Assembly: GCA_021413965.1 (NCBI GenBank)
Contig: JAIOPI010000023.1
Coordinates: 1 to 64,000 of the forward strand
Direction: 5' to 3'
Source: Lentisphaerota bacterium
GTDB lineage: Bacteria > Verrucomicrobiota > Kiritimatiellia > UBA8416 > JAIOPI01
DNA length: 64,000 nt
The translations under genes and the position numbers were made by a program. This document shows, in pieces, positions 19,302-27,266 of this stretch (positions are counted from its first letter, which is position 1; every line of letters begins with the position of its first letter). Below the pieces are notes generated by a model. It saw only the letters and a program-made list of their open reading frames with translations. It was not told the origin of the DNA and ran no database searches.

Positions 19302-19522
19302 GCACATCTCTTTCGGATTCGGCGTCACGCTGGAGCCAAGACGAGCCGAGGGGGAGGCAGGACCGCCATCTTGGCGCCGCCTTCATCATCCTTCGCCACC
19401 GGTACCGGGTCTTCGTCCGAATTTCTCACGCTTGCGACTCGCGCAATGGACAAACATCAGCTTGTGTCTCGCCAACGCCATCCCTGCGAGACTCAACGCG
19501 CCTTGTGTCTCTCTCATGAACA

Positions 19523-20644
19523 TCAAAGCACTTTCTGCCCTTCCGCAATGTTGAGCAGGGCAGGAAACGCCAGGATACCCTCCCGGCGGCCCTTGCCGAC
19601 GCGCAGGGGAACCAAAATGCCGTTGTCGCGCAACACCTTGGATATCCGCAGCGCCGTCGGCCGGGGAATGCGCGACTGCCGGACGAAGTCCATGGACCGG
19701 AAGATCGGGCGCTCGAAAACGAAGTCCAGCGCACGCATGCTGTACTGGGATTTGGTCAGCTCGAAGAAGCGATCCTTGCTTTCCCTGTAGAGCGCCAGAA
19801 TCCCGGTTGCTTTCGCTTGGTTCTCCTTGGCCTGCTCGGCGACGGCCCGCAGGAAGAACGCCGCCCAGTCTGTCCATGCACCGTCACGCGACACGGCCAG
19901 CAACCGCTCGTAGTACTCCTCACGGTTCCGTTCAAAAAAGGCGCTGATGTAGAACATGGGTTTCTCCAGCAACCCTGTCCGCGCCATAAACAATGGCACC
20001 AGCATCCGGCCCAGCCGACCATTACCATCCAGGAAGGGGTGCAACGCCTCGAATTCCGCGTGCAGTACGGCAAGCTGCACCAAGCGGTCGGGGGCATCCG
20101 CATGGATGAACTTCTCCCAGTCGCTCATGGCTGCTGGCAGCTTGTCCGCGGAGATCGGCACGAACTTCGCGTCTTCGATCCGGCATCCCTGCGGCCCGAT
20201 CCAATTCGGCACACGCCGGTACTCGCCTGGGGCCTTGTTCTGCCCCCGCACGCCTTCCAGCAACACCTTGTGGGCTTCGCACACGACGCGCTGGCACAGC
20301 GGCAGTTCCGCCAGCAAGTCCTCAGCCTTCCGCATGGCGCGCCGGTAGTTCAGGACTTCCTCAATGTCGCCCTTCTTCTGCTCGGTCAGGCCGGTCCCTT
20401 TCTCTCCGCCCGCCTCAAACTCGAGCACTTCGCCCATCGTGGCTTGGGTGCCCTCGATTTTCGATGACAGCACGGCTTCCTGCGTCATCAGAGGAGAAAG
20501 CAGCACGGCGGCATTGGGAATGGCCTGCAATGTCCCGTCGTAGCGCGCCAGGGCGCCGTTCGCCGGTCCCAGGAGTGGGATGAGCTTCGGCCAATCGAAA
20601 TCCTGCGGAGGGAAACGGCCCTCATGGTAGAGAACGGGTGGCAT
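19523..20644 (-). CDS. Fic family protein (probable AMP-transferase) with winged-helix end
   Basis: A 373-residue Fic protein. The catalytic motif is complete: H202-PFLDGNGRLGR-213. The N-terminal autoinhibitory motif S60-x3-E64-G65 (SSKIEG) is present, so this is a class II, self-inhibited Fic protein. The C-terminal 80 residues form a probable winged helix (RIPRPTALRISKVLRDNGIL). The ATG directly follows the TGA of the XRE gene (TGAATG), so the two are translated together. Fic proteins transfer AMP or related groups to target proteins. Here it may be a toxin or a modifier of host machinery triggered during infection. The gap to the methylase gene is 221 nt and holds no other gene. Confidence 0.85.
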   Translation of the reverse strand: MPPVLYHEGRFPPQDFDWPKLIPLLGPANGALARYDGTLQAIPNAAVLLSPLMTQEAVLSSKIEGTQATMGEVLEFEAGGEKGTGLTEQKKGDIEEVLNYRRAMRKAEDLLAELPLCQRVVCEAHKVLLEGVRGQNKAPGEYRRVPNWIGPQGCRIEDAKFVPISADKLPAAMSDWEKFIHADAPDRLVQLAVLHAEFEALHPFLDGNGRLGRMLVPLFMARTGLLEKPMFYISAFFERNREEYYERLLAVSRDGAWTDWAAFFLRAVAEQAKENQAKATGILALYRESKDRFFELTKSQYSMRALDFVFERPIFRSMDFVRQSRIPRPTALRISKVLRDNGILVPLRVGKGRREGILAFPALLNIAEGQKVL

Positions 20645-20977
20645 TCAATCCTCGCTTCCGACGTTCATGATCCTCGCGCGTCGCCCACCACGCTTGCGCT
20701 TGCGCTGCGCGTCCAACCCAATGCGCAACCCACAACCAACCGCAGATGCAATCCGCACCATGGACTCCAGCGTGAAATTCGTGCGGCCCCCGAGGATCTT
20801 CGTCACGTAGGCGGGGCTGCAACCGATGCGCCGGGCTAGCTCGGCCCGACTCACCCCTGCGCTCGCCATGCGCGTAACCAAGGCCTCCGTGAACTCCAGA
20901 ACTGCGCGTTCCACCCAGTACGCCGGGGATTCTCCGGCGTTCTTGAAGAACGTCTGGAAATCGGAATGCTTTTCCAT
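20645..20977 (-). CDS. XRE-type HTH regulator / antitoxin-like partner of Fic
   Basis: A 110-residue protein with a clear XRE helix-turn-helix: ASAGVSRAELARRIGCSPAY, then VTKILGGRTNFTLESMVRIA. The N-terminus (MEKHSDFQTFFKNAGESPAYWVERA) resembles small regulators that pair with toxins. The C-terminus is very basic. The ATG at 20977 follows AAGGAG. Its own promoter lies at 21049-21077 with a palindrome in the spacer, a layout that fits autorepression. Its stop touches the Fic start, so it is probably the regulator and possibly the antitoxin of the Fic protein. Confidence 0.75.
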   Translation of the reverse strand: MEKHSDFQTFFKNAGESPAYWVERAVLEFTEALVTRMASAGVSRAELARRIGCSPAYVTKILGGRTNFTLESMVRIASAVGCGLRIGLDAQRKRKRGGRRARIMNVGSED

Positions 20978-21031
20978 GCCTCGCTCCTTGCCCACCGCCA
21001 GAATCGTACAGATCCGCCCCCTCCTGACCTC

Positions 21032-21077
21032 TCTTAAGAGGACTGCCATCGTATTAACCTATAGGTGAATCGTCAAT
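21032..21077 (-). promoter_or_regulatory. XRE-Fic promoter with embedded palindromic operators
   Basis: On the minus strand TTGACG (21072-21077), a 17-nt spacer and TACGAT (21049-21054). The spacer contains the perfect palindrome ACCTATAGGT (21058-21067), extended to TTaACCTATAGGTgAA with one mismatched pair. A second palindrome, CTCTTAAGAG (21032-21041), lies just downstream of the -10. A dimer bound to either would block RNA polymerase. Confidence 0.55.
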
Positions 21078-21096
21078 GCCGCAATCGCGGCGCGGA

Positions 21097-23463
21097 TCAA
21101 CTCCTGCTGATCTTTGGTCTGCGGTGGATGAGCCGGTCAAGGAAGCCACCACCCCCGGTATTGTCGTCCCCCACATCGCCCTTCGGTGCCATCGGCGTCT
21201 TCGGCGCACCGGAATCACCCAGCAGCTCCTCGTATTGGCGCAATCGCGTTTGGACCTCGGTGTCGCTCAACTCCTCGCCACCGGACAGCAGGTGCTCGCT
21301 CACGACCTCGCTGTTCTTCAGTACGTTGGCCCCCATGTCGCTGAACTCCCGTCCCATCCAATCGCAGAGCGACCGCACGCCCTCCAGAATCCGCTTTCGG
21401 CTGTCGTCGAACATGGTCCCCGATACATTGCGTGCTTTGCTGCCAAGGGTGCCCAGCATCCGTTGCTTCATTCCGGTCCCCGATTCGGAGGAGACTGCAA
21501 TGAACACCGGCCGCATGTTGGCATCGATCTGCCCCACGATCTGCTCGTACAGCGTCCGCCGGCTTTCCTCGATGCGTTGAGTTAGCGCGTCGCGCGTCTG
21601 CTTCAACCGTTCCTGGAACACCTTCTCCGTGCTCTTGACGACCCGGTCGATGACTTCGACAAACGGTTCCGACGCCTTAAAGTGCTGCCGGACCAGGTCC
21701 AGCACCTTCCCGCGGTACGACTCAGCCCGTTGCAGGAGTTTCATCTGGTGCTTTTCCAGAGATAGGGTCAGCTTGTCGCCAAAAAAGTCGGCCCAGGCAA
21801 AGGTCAGACTGTCCAGGACTGGCTTGGCAATGTCGCTGGAAAAGTCGTTCGTGCCGGTAGCCCCGATGAAGCGCCCGCCTCGGCGCGTGGTCGCCTTCAG
21901 CGTGGCCCAGTGCAGGTGGCCCCAGCGGCTGATTACGGAGCCCAGCTCGTTCTGGCCACGCTCGACGGCGTGGCGCAGCCGTTCGCCCAGCAGATCCGCA
22001 TGCCCGCTCAAGTCTTCGCGGAACACGTCGCATGCGCTCTTCACTTCCGATTCCAGAAAGGTCCGGGCGTCTTTTAACGCCCGCTCCACTTCCGCACGCA
22101 CACGTGCTTTGATCTCCGCCTGATGGCGGAGCGTCTCGATTTCCGCGGTGATGGCGTTAACCCAATCCTCTTCAACCACGTTCATCTGCGCGTGGTGCGT
22201 CAGCAAGCGCGCTTCAAGCGTATACTCGCGGCAGATATCCGTCATGTGGTCACAAAGCGCCGGAATTTCGGTATCTCCCGCTTCGGTCAACACCTCCCGA
22301 TGCGTGCGGGAGATCCCGTTGATCCGCATGAACTCGTGCGCCGATACCGTGAAGATCGGGGAGCGCTGCAGGACGTTCGATAACCGATGCAGCGCATTGT
22401 GATCCACCGTGGCATTGCCCGCCATGGACCGCGACAGGTCATCCAACGTGTTACGCACCTGCTTTTTGGCCAGTACGTTTCGCTTCTGGATCACATCGAG
22501 GTATTGGGCGTCTTCCGGCAAACCGAATTCCTCGATCGCCGCATCAATGTCGATATCATCCGTCGCCGTTCCAACAAAGGTCAACGTGGCCGCCCGGCCA
22601 TCCATGACCACCTGGCGGATGAAATCGTCACGCTGCATCAAGTCCGTGAGGTCGCGCGTTGGCCCGCGCTTCACATTAAACACGATCCACATGTACAGGC
22701 ATGACTTGATGTAGCCATGCGTGACGGCCTCGCGGGCCTCATTGGGATCGTTCACGCCGGGCAGGTCGATCAGCATGACACCACTGCGCAATGCCGCGAA
22801 CGGTCCGCTGATGCAAACACGCTTCACCAGGGGCCAGAACCGCTGGTCGGAGGCGAGATAGCGCTTCACGCCAGCGCGGAAAGGGCCTAGTTCCTTCTCT
22901 TCGATGGTGACGGAGCCCGCATCTAACGCTTGCTTGATCTCGGGCGGCTCGACCAGATCGTCAATATAGATGGTCCCGGTCCCATCCGGGTCGTAGACGG
23001 CCATGATCTTGTCACGGGCGGACTTGGGGATCGCCAAGGAAGACTCGGTATCGCCTTCGCGGTTGGCGCCACGGTCTCGCTCGGCATCGCGGATGTCCTC
23101 CAGTAATGCGTCGATCTCCTTAAGCCAAGACTCCCGGGAAATGAACTCGACTTCGGCACGGTACGTGCCCGTGTCGGAATGGCGAACTTCGGCGATGGCA
23201 GCCGTGCAGGCACGCATGCTGCTGACAGGTAGGATGCGCTCGCCCAGTAGCGCATTCAGCAGCGAACTCTTTCCAGCCCCGGTAGTGCCGATGAGCGAAA
23301 TCGAAGGTGGCTTGGGGTTCTGGCAGTCATCCCGAATGCGATCGACAATTGCCCCATGCCGTTCGCAGAGCTGGGTCAGGCGAGGGTTACCAAGTTCGGT
23401 AACACGGCGCAGGCGCGTCTCGAAGAGGTGAATGCGCTTCCTCACTTCCGACAATGTGCTCAT
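21097..23463 (-). CDS. Dynamin-like GTPase of the defence operon
   Basis: A 788-residue large GTPase. G1 is GTTGAGKSS (59-67), the switch I Thr region follows (MRACTAAIAEVRH), and G3 is DLPG (233-236). The later two-thirds are long helices (AEIETLRHQAEIKARVRAEV and similar) as expected of a dynamin stalk or bundle. The tail is Gly-rich, then basic (RLIHRRPKISRS). Its ATG overlaps the helicase stop as ATGA, so its synthesis is coupled to the helicase. Bacterial dynamin-like proteins can remodel membranes or protect against phage-induced lysis. Here it may link DNA sensing to membrane or effector action. Confidence 0.8.
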   Translation of the reverse strand: MSTLSEVRKRIHLFETRLRRVTELGNPRLTQLCERHGAIVDRIRDDCQNPKPPSISLIGTTGAGKSSLLNALLGERILPVSSMRACTAAIAEVRHSDTGTYRAEVEFISRESWLKEIDALLEDIRDAERDRGANREGDTESSLAIPKSARDKIMAVYDPDGTGTIYIDDLVEPPEIKQALDAGSVTIEEKELGPFRAGVKRYLASDQRFWPLVKRVCISGPFAALRSGVMLIDLPGVNDPNEAREAVTHGYIKSCLYMWIVFNVKRGPTRDLTDLMQRDDFIRQVVMDGRAATLTFVGTATDDIDIDAAIEEFGLPEDAQYLDVIQKRNVLAKKQVRNTLDDLSRSMAGNATVDHNALHRLSNVLQRSPIFTVSAHEFMRINGISRTHREVLTEAGDTEIPALCDHMTDICREYTLEARLLTHHAQMNVVEEDWVNAITAEIETLRHQAEIKARVRAEVERALKDARTFLESEVKSACDVFREDLSGHADLLGERLRHAVERGQNELGSVISRWGHLHWATLKATTRRGGRFIGATGTNDFSSDIAKPVLDSLTFAWADFFGDKLTLSLEKHQMKLLQRAESYRGKVLDLVRQHFKASEPFVEVIDRVVKSTEKVFQERLKQTRDALTQRIEESRRTLYEQIVGQIDANMRPVFIAVSSESGTGMKQRMLGTLGSKARNVSGTMFDDSRKRILEGVRSLCDWMGREFSDMGANVLKNSEVVSEHLLSGGEELSDTEVQTRLRQYEELLGDSGAPKTPMAPKGDVGDDNTGGGGFLDRLIHRRPKISRS

Positions 23464-26400
23464 GCCGGCTCCGTACTCTTGGCGAGCAGCTTCTTCAGGT
23501 CGAAGTTTACACTGGTGACCTCGAACTGCGGTTCCTGGTCGAAGGGCTCGCGCACATAGCGCACGGTGCAGTCCGCCGCCGTCGCGTACTTCTCCCGGCC
23601 GTCATGCACTTCCCAAGCGTCCTGCTTCCCGAAATCCTCCGACACCGGCACGCTCACCAGCGCCAGAATGAAGGCATCGGGCTTGTTGAAGGCGGCTAGG
23701 ATCTCGTTGCGCGTCACAGTGACCGTCGTCGCGCCGGCAATCCGGCCCTTCACCTCGATGAACCGTAGCCGCCCGGTCTTTCCATCACGGGATTCAATGT
23801 CCCACCCAAGGTTCTGGGCAGACACGTCGCGCGGCTCGTTTCCAAGTCCGCGCTCGGCGCGTTCAACGGCGGCCATTCCCAGTTCCTCGACGCGGTCGCG
23901 CTCCTTCGCAAACATGCTGGGCTCGGTCTTCTCCCCACGCTCGCCCTTCAGGCGGGCCAGCAGTCCGGCTGAAATGATCAAGGCGCCGCCGGCCACGACG
24001 GGGGGCAAGGCCGAAATCCGGCGCTCCTGTTCCAGTTCCTCCGTCCGTCGCTGTAGGCGTGCGGCCAGTTCATCGGCGCGTAACCGCGCATTGGCGGAGT
24101 TCAGCCGCGGCATCCTGCCGGCCCGTTCCTGCAATTCCAGCTCTCCGGCCCGGTGGTCCCAGTAGTTGATTTCCTTCGTAAGCCGATCGCGCACCGCCAC
24201 CACGGTCTTGGAGACGCGCTGCTCGTTCCGATCCCGGATTTCGGCAATATGACCGGGGACAAGCTCTGCAATCGCAAACCCCAGTGCCTTCGCCTCAAGA
24301 TCCGTGCCGCGCGCCAGATCGCGCGTGGCCGGGCTCAGCACCGCCGCTTCGCCTTCCGCCAGGGGGCGGTAGTCCAAGTACGGCGCATATCCCGCGTTCA
24401 CGCACTGTCCATCGGTGCCAATCTCGGTGAACTGCATGCTCCGCGAGATCGTGCGCCGGTTCCCCGCCGCATCGGTTCGCGCGTCCTGAATGTCATGCTC
24501 CAAGTAGAACAACCCGCGCAGATTCTCGGTCGGGTCGCTAGGGTCAACCAGCACGGCGCCTTGCTTCAACAGGCCGCGGTGCCGTTCCAGCATCAGGTCA
24601 ATCACGGCGTCGAGGAGGGGATGGCCGGGGCACACGAACTCGGCCAACGGCTTGCCGGGGACGTTGATCAGGCCCTTCTCGAACGTGATGCGCTCGTAGC
24701 GGGTCAGCACCACCTCGCGCGTTCCGATTTGCCGATCACGGCTCCGGATCACCGCCGGCACGTGCTTGATTTCGAAGCGCTTGGTTTCTCGCTCACGCAC
24801 GGACCCGCCCAGGCGCGCGAACGCTTCCAGGAAGAAGGCCTGAATGAAGTGCGGTTGCAGCCGCTTCGCTTCGTTCCGCTCCATCTCGTCCCGAATCCGC
24901 CGCAACTGGCTGTCATCCATCACCGCGTGGACCAGGGCGCGGTCTTCGAGCAGGTCTTGCAGGTGGCCCCGGTCCAGCGCCTGGTCAATCACCTGTGTGA
25001 GACGCGCCCGTACTTCCGGCAGATCCCCGTAACGGATGGCCTCCAGCAGGAGTTGCCGCAGGGAGATGTCGCCAAAGGCTTTGCCCAGTACATTGAACAC
25101 CTGTCCGTGCAGGGCCTCGGATTCGGCCGCCAGTTTGATGCACAGCCGCTCCAGGACGGCACCCTCACGGGTCTCGCCGGCCACCAGATTCCACAGGTGG
25201 CAAACTTCGGTCTGGCCAATTCGGTGGATGCGTCCGAATCGCTGTTCGAGGCGGTTGGGGTTCCACGGCAGGTCGTAGTTCACCATCAGGTGCGCGCGCT
25301 GGAGGTTGATGCCTTCGCCCGCCGCGTCGGTCGCCACCAGCACATGCACCCCGATATCCTGAGTGAAGGCGGACGCCGCAATCCGCCTGGCCTCCCGCCC
25401 AAGGCCGCCGTGGATTATCACGATAGATTCGGGCGCGCCGGTCAGCGTCGCAATCCGCCGGTTCAGGTAGGCCAAAGTGTCGCGGTGCTCCGTGAAGATC
25501 ACCAGCTTCCGCCGGGCTCCGCTGCTATCGAACATTTCCGGTGTGTCCTGCAACAGCTTCGACAACTCATCCCATTTCCGGTCCCGGCCGCTCCGCCAGA
25601 CGGCTTCCGCTTTGGTCACGAGCCGGTTCAGGATGGCAATTTCGGCTTTCAACTCCTGTATGGTCTGCGCCGCGGTCGCCCGGTCGACGATCTGCTCTTC
25701 GGTTTCTTCCACTTCCGCGTCGGGGGCGTCATCGAGTTCTTCGATATCGTCCTGCGTCATGTCTGGCGCATCGTCGGGATCAGGCATCTGGACCGCCGCG
25801 CCGCGCCGCTGCAACTCTTCTTCTTTCAGCCGCTTCTCCAGCCGGTTTCGGCGGCGCAGGAGCGATTGATGGATCGCCTCGGGAGAGGAAGCCAGCCGCC
25901 GCTGCAGAATGGTCAGCGCAAAGCCAACCGTGCCCTTGCGCCCTTCGTTTTCCAGAGCGTCCGCCCGGTTGAATTCTTCCCGCACGTATTCCGTCACGTC
26001 CGCATACAGCGCCGCTTCATCATCGGACAGCTTGTAGCTGATGGTGTACGCCCGCCGCTCGGGAAAGAGGGGCGTTCCGTCGAAGCGCACCAGCTTTTCC
26101 TTAATCATGCGGCGCATCAGGTCCGTCGTGTCCACCTGGTGTACACCGTCCCTGAAACGGCCCTCGAAACGATCCGCGTCCAGCAGCGCCAGGAACAACT
26201 GGAAATCCGCTTCTTTGCCGTTGTGCGGCGTGGCGGTCATCAACAGCAGGTGGCGGGTCAGGCGCCCGAGCAACTGGCCGAGACGATAGCGCTTGGTGAA
26301 ACTGACCTCGCTCCCGGTGTACGTGGCGGACATCTTGTGCGCCTCGTCGCACACAATCAGATCCCACTCCGTTTGGCCGAGTTTGCCCTGCAACTCCTCG

Positions 26401-27041
26401 TTGCGGCTCAAATGGTCCAGCCGGCCAATCGCGAGATTCATCTCCAGGAATGGGTTGCCGGACGGTGACGTCTCGATCTTGTCCCGCGTCACCAGCTCAA
26501 AGTGCAGGTGAAACTTCTCGTAAAGCTCGTCCTGCCACTGTTCCGCCAGGCTGCCGGGCGAGACGATCAGGCACCGCCGTACGTCGCCGCGGACCATGAG
26601 TTCCTTGATCAGCAGCCCCGCCATGATGGTTTTGCCGGCGCCAGGATCGTCGGCCAGCAAGTAGCGCAGGGGCTGGCGCAGGAGCATGTCGCCGTAGACG
26701 GCGGTAATTTGGTGGGGCAGCGGCTCAATCAGGGACGTGTGGACGGCCAGATACGGATCGAACAGGTAGGCCAGGCGGATGCGGTACGCTTCGGAAACCA
26801 GGCGCAGCAGAGCTCCGTCCGCGTCAAAGGACCAGTTCTGGCCCTCGCTCACCAGTTCGAGGTCCGGCTCCCGGTCCCGGTACAGCAACTCGATGCCCGG
26901 ACGCCCGGTGTCATCCTTATAGGTAAGCTCGACGACGGAGTCGCCGTGCCACTTGGCATCGACCACGCTCACCAGTCGGCCCGGAAGAATCCCGCGGATG
27001 GACGCGCCTTTCCTCAGGTCTTCCAACCTCATATGAGCCAT
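23460..27041 (-). CDS. SNF2/HepA-type helicase with DUF3883-like C-terminal region (defence helicase)
   Basis: A 1193-residue protein from the preferred ATG at 27041; a longer frame begins at 27110. It starts MAHMRLEDLRKGASIRGILP, characteristic of DISARM/Hma-type helicases. Walker A is DDPGAGKT (131-138) and the Walker B box is DEAH (232-235). The helicase C domain includes HGGLGREARR and RFGRIHRIGQTE. The C-terminus (ESRDGKTGRLRFIEVKGRI) has the D...E-V-K core of a DUF3883/PD-(D/E)XK-like domain. It is the first gene of the operon. It would translocate on invading DNA and probably recognises unmodified sites with the methylase. Confidence 0.85.
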   Translation of the reverse strand: MAHMRLEDLRKGASIRGILPGRLVSVVDAKWHGDSVVELTYKDDTGRPGIELLYRDREPDLELVSEGQNWSFDADGALLRLVSEAYRIRLAYLFDPYLAVHTSLIEPLPHQITAVYGDMLLRQPLRYLLADDPGAGKTIMAGLLIKELMVRGDVRRCLIVSPGSLAEQWQDELYEKFHLHFELVTRDKIETSPSGNPFLEMNLAIGRLDHLSRNEELQGKLGQTEWDLIVCDEAHKMSATYTGSEVSFTKRYRLGQLLGRLTRHLLLMTATPHNGKEADFQLFLALLDADRFEGRFRDGVHQVDTTDLMRRMIKEKLVRFDGTPLFPERRAYTISYKLSDDEAALYADVTEYVREEFNRADALENEGRKGTVGFALTILQRRLASSPEAIHQSLLRRRNRLEKRLKEEELQRRGAAVQMPDPDDAPDMTQDDIEELDDAPDAEVEETEEQIVDRATAAQTIQELKAEIAILNRLVTKAEAVWRSGRDRKWDELSKLLQDTPEMFDSSGARRKLVIFTEHRDTLAYLNRRIATLTGAPESIVIIHGGLGREARRIAASAFTQDIGVHVLVATDAAGEGINLQRAHLMVNYDLPWNPNRLEQRFGRIHRIGQTEVCHLWNLVAGETREGAVLERLCIKLAAESEALHGQVFNVLGKAFGDISLRQLLLEAIRYGDLPEVRARLTQVIDQALDRGHLQDLLEDRALVHAVMDDSQLRRIRDEMERNEAKRLQPHFIQAFFLEAFARLGGSVRERETKRFEIKHVPAVIRSRDRQIGTREVVLTRYERITFEKGLINVPGKPLAEFVCPGHPLLDAVIDLMLERHRGLLKQGAVLVDPSDPTENLRGLFYLEHDIQDARTDAAGNRRTISRSMQFTEIGTDGQCVNAGYAPYLDYRPLAEGEAAVLSPATRDLARGTDLEAKALGFAIAELVPGHIAEIRDRNEQRVSKTVVAVRDRLTKEINYWDHRAGELELQERAGRMPRLNSANARLRADELAARLQRRTEELEQERRISALPPVVAGGALIISAGLLARLKGERGEKTEPSMFAKERDRVEELGMAAVERAERGLGNEPRDVSAQNLGWDIESRDGKTGRLRFIEVKGRIAGATTVTVTRNEILAAFNKPDAFILALVSVPVSEDFGKQDAWEVHDGREKYATAADCTVRYVREPFDQEPQFEVTSVNFDLKKLLAKSTEPA

Positions 27042-27124
27042 CGCCTCGCCTATATGCCGGGTCCCACCGCCACAGATTGGCGCAGTATTGCAGACTCGCA
27101 CCGCGGGCACAAGAAACAGCGAAC

Positions 27125-27144
27125 GAAACCGTACGTGAAACCGT
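27125..27144. repeat. Direct repeat upstream of the helicase operon
   Basis: GAAACCGT occurs at 27125-27132 and 27137-27144, 12 bp apart, about one helical turn. The site is 84 nt upstream of the helicase ATG and 120 nt upstream of the divergent Sel1/trypsin gene. It could be an operator for one or both. The rest of the 27042-27266 gap holds no gene. Confidence 0.35.
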
Positions 27145-27266
27145 TGGGGAAGGACGTGGCAAGCCGCGCATCATCCCTGCAAGCAAAGCGGAGCAGACTC
27201 CCGCTTATCGACTCTGCCGTCGACTCTGCTTGACTGTTGACCTATCTCAGCGCAGGAATACTGTGA

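Noticed and set aside
24153..26468. Long plus-strand frame antisense to the defence helicase (771 codons)
   Set aside because: It mirrors the helicase gene in GC-rich DNA, has no domain motif and is rich in Arg, Gln and His as expected of a shadow frame.
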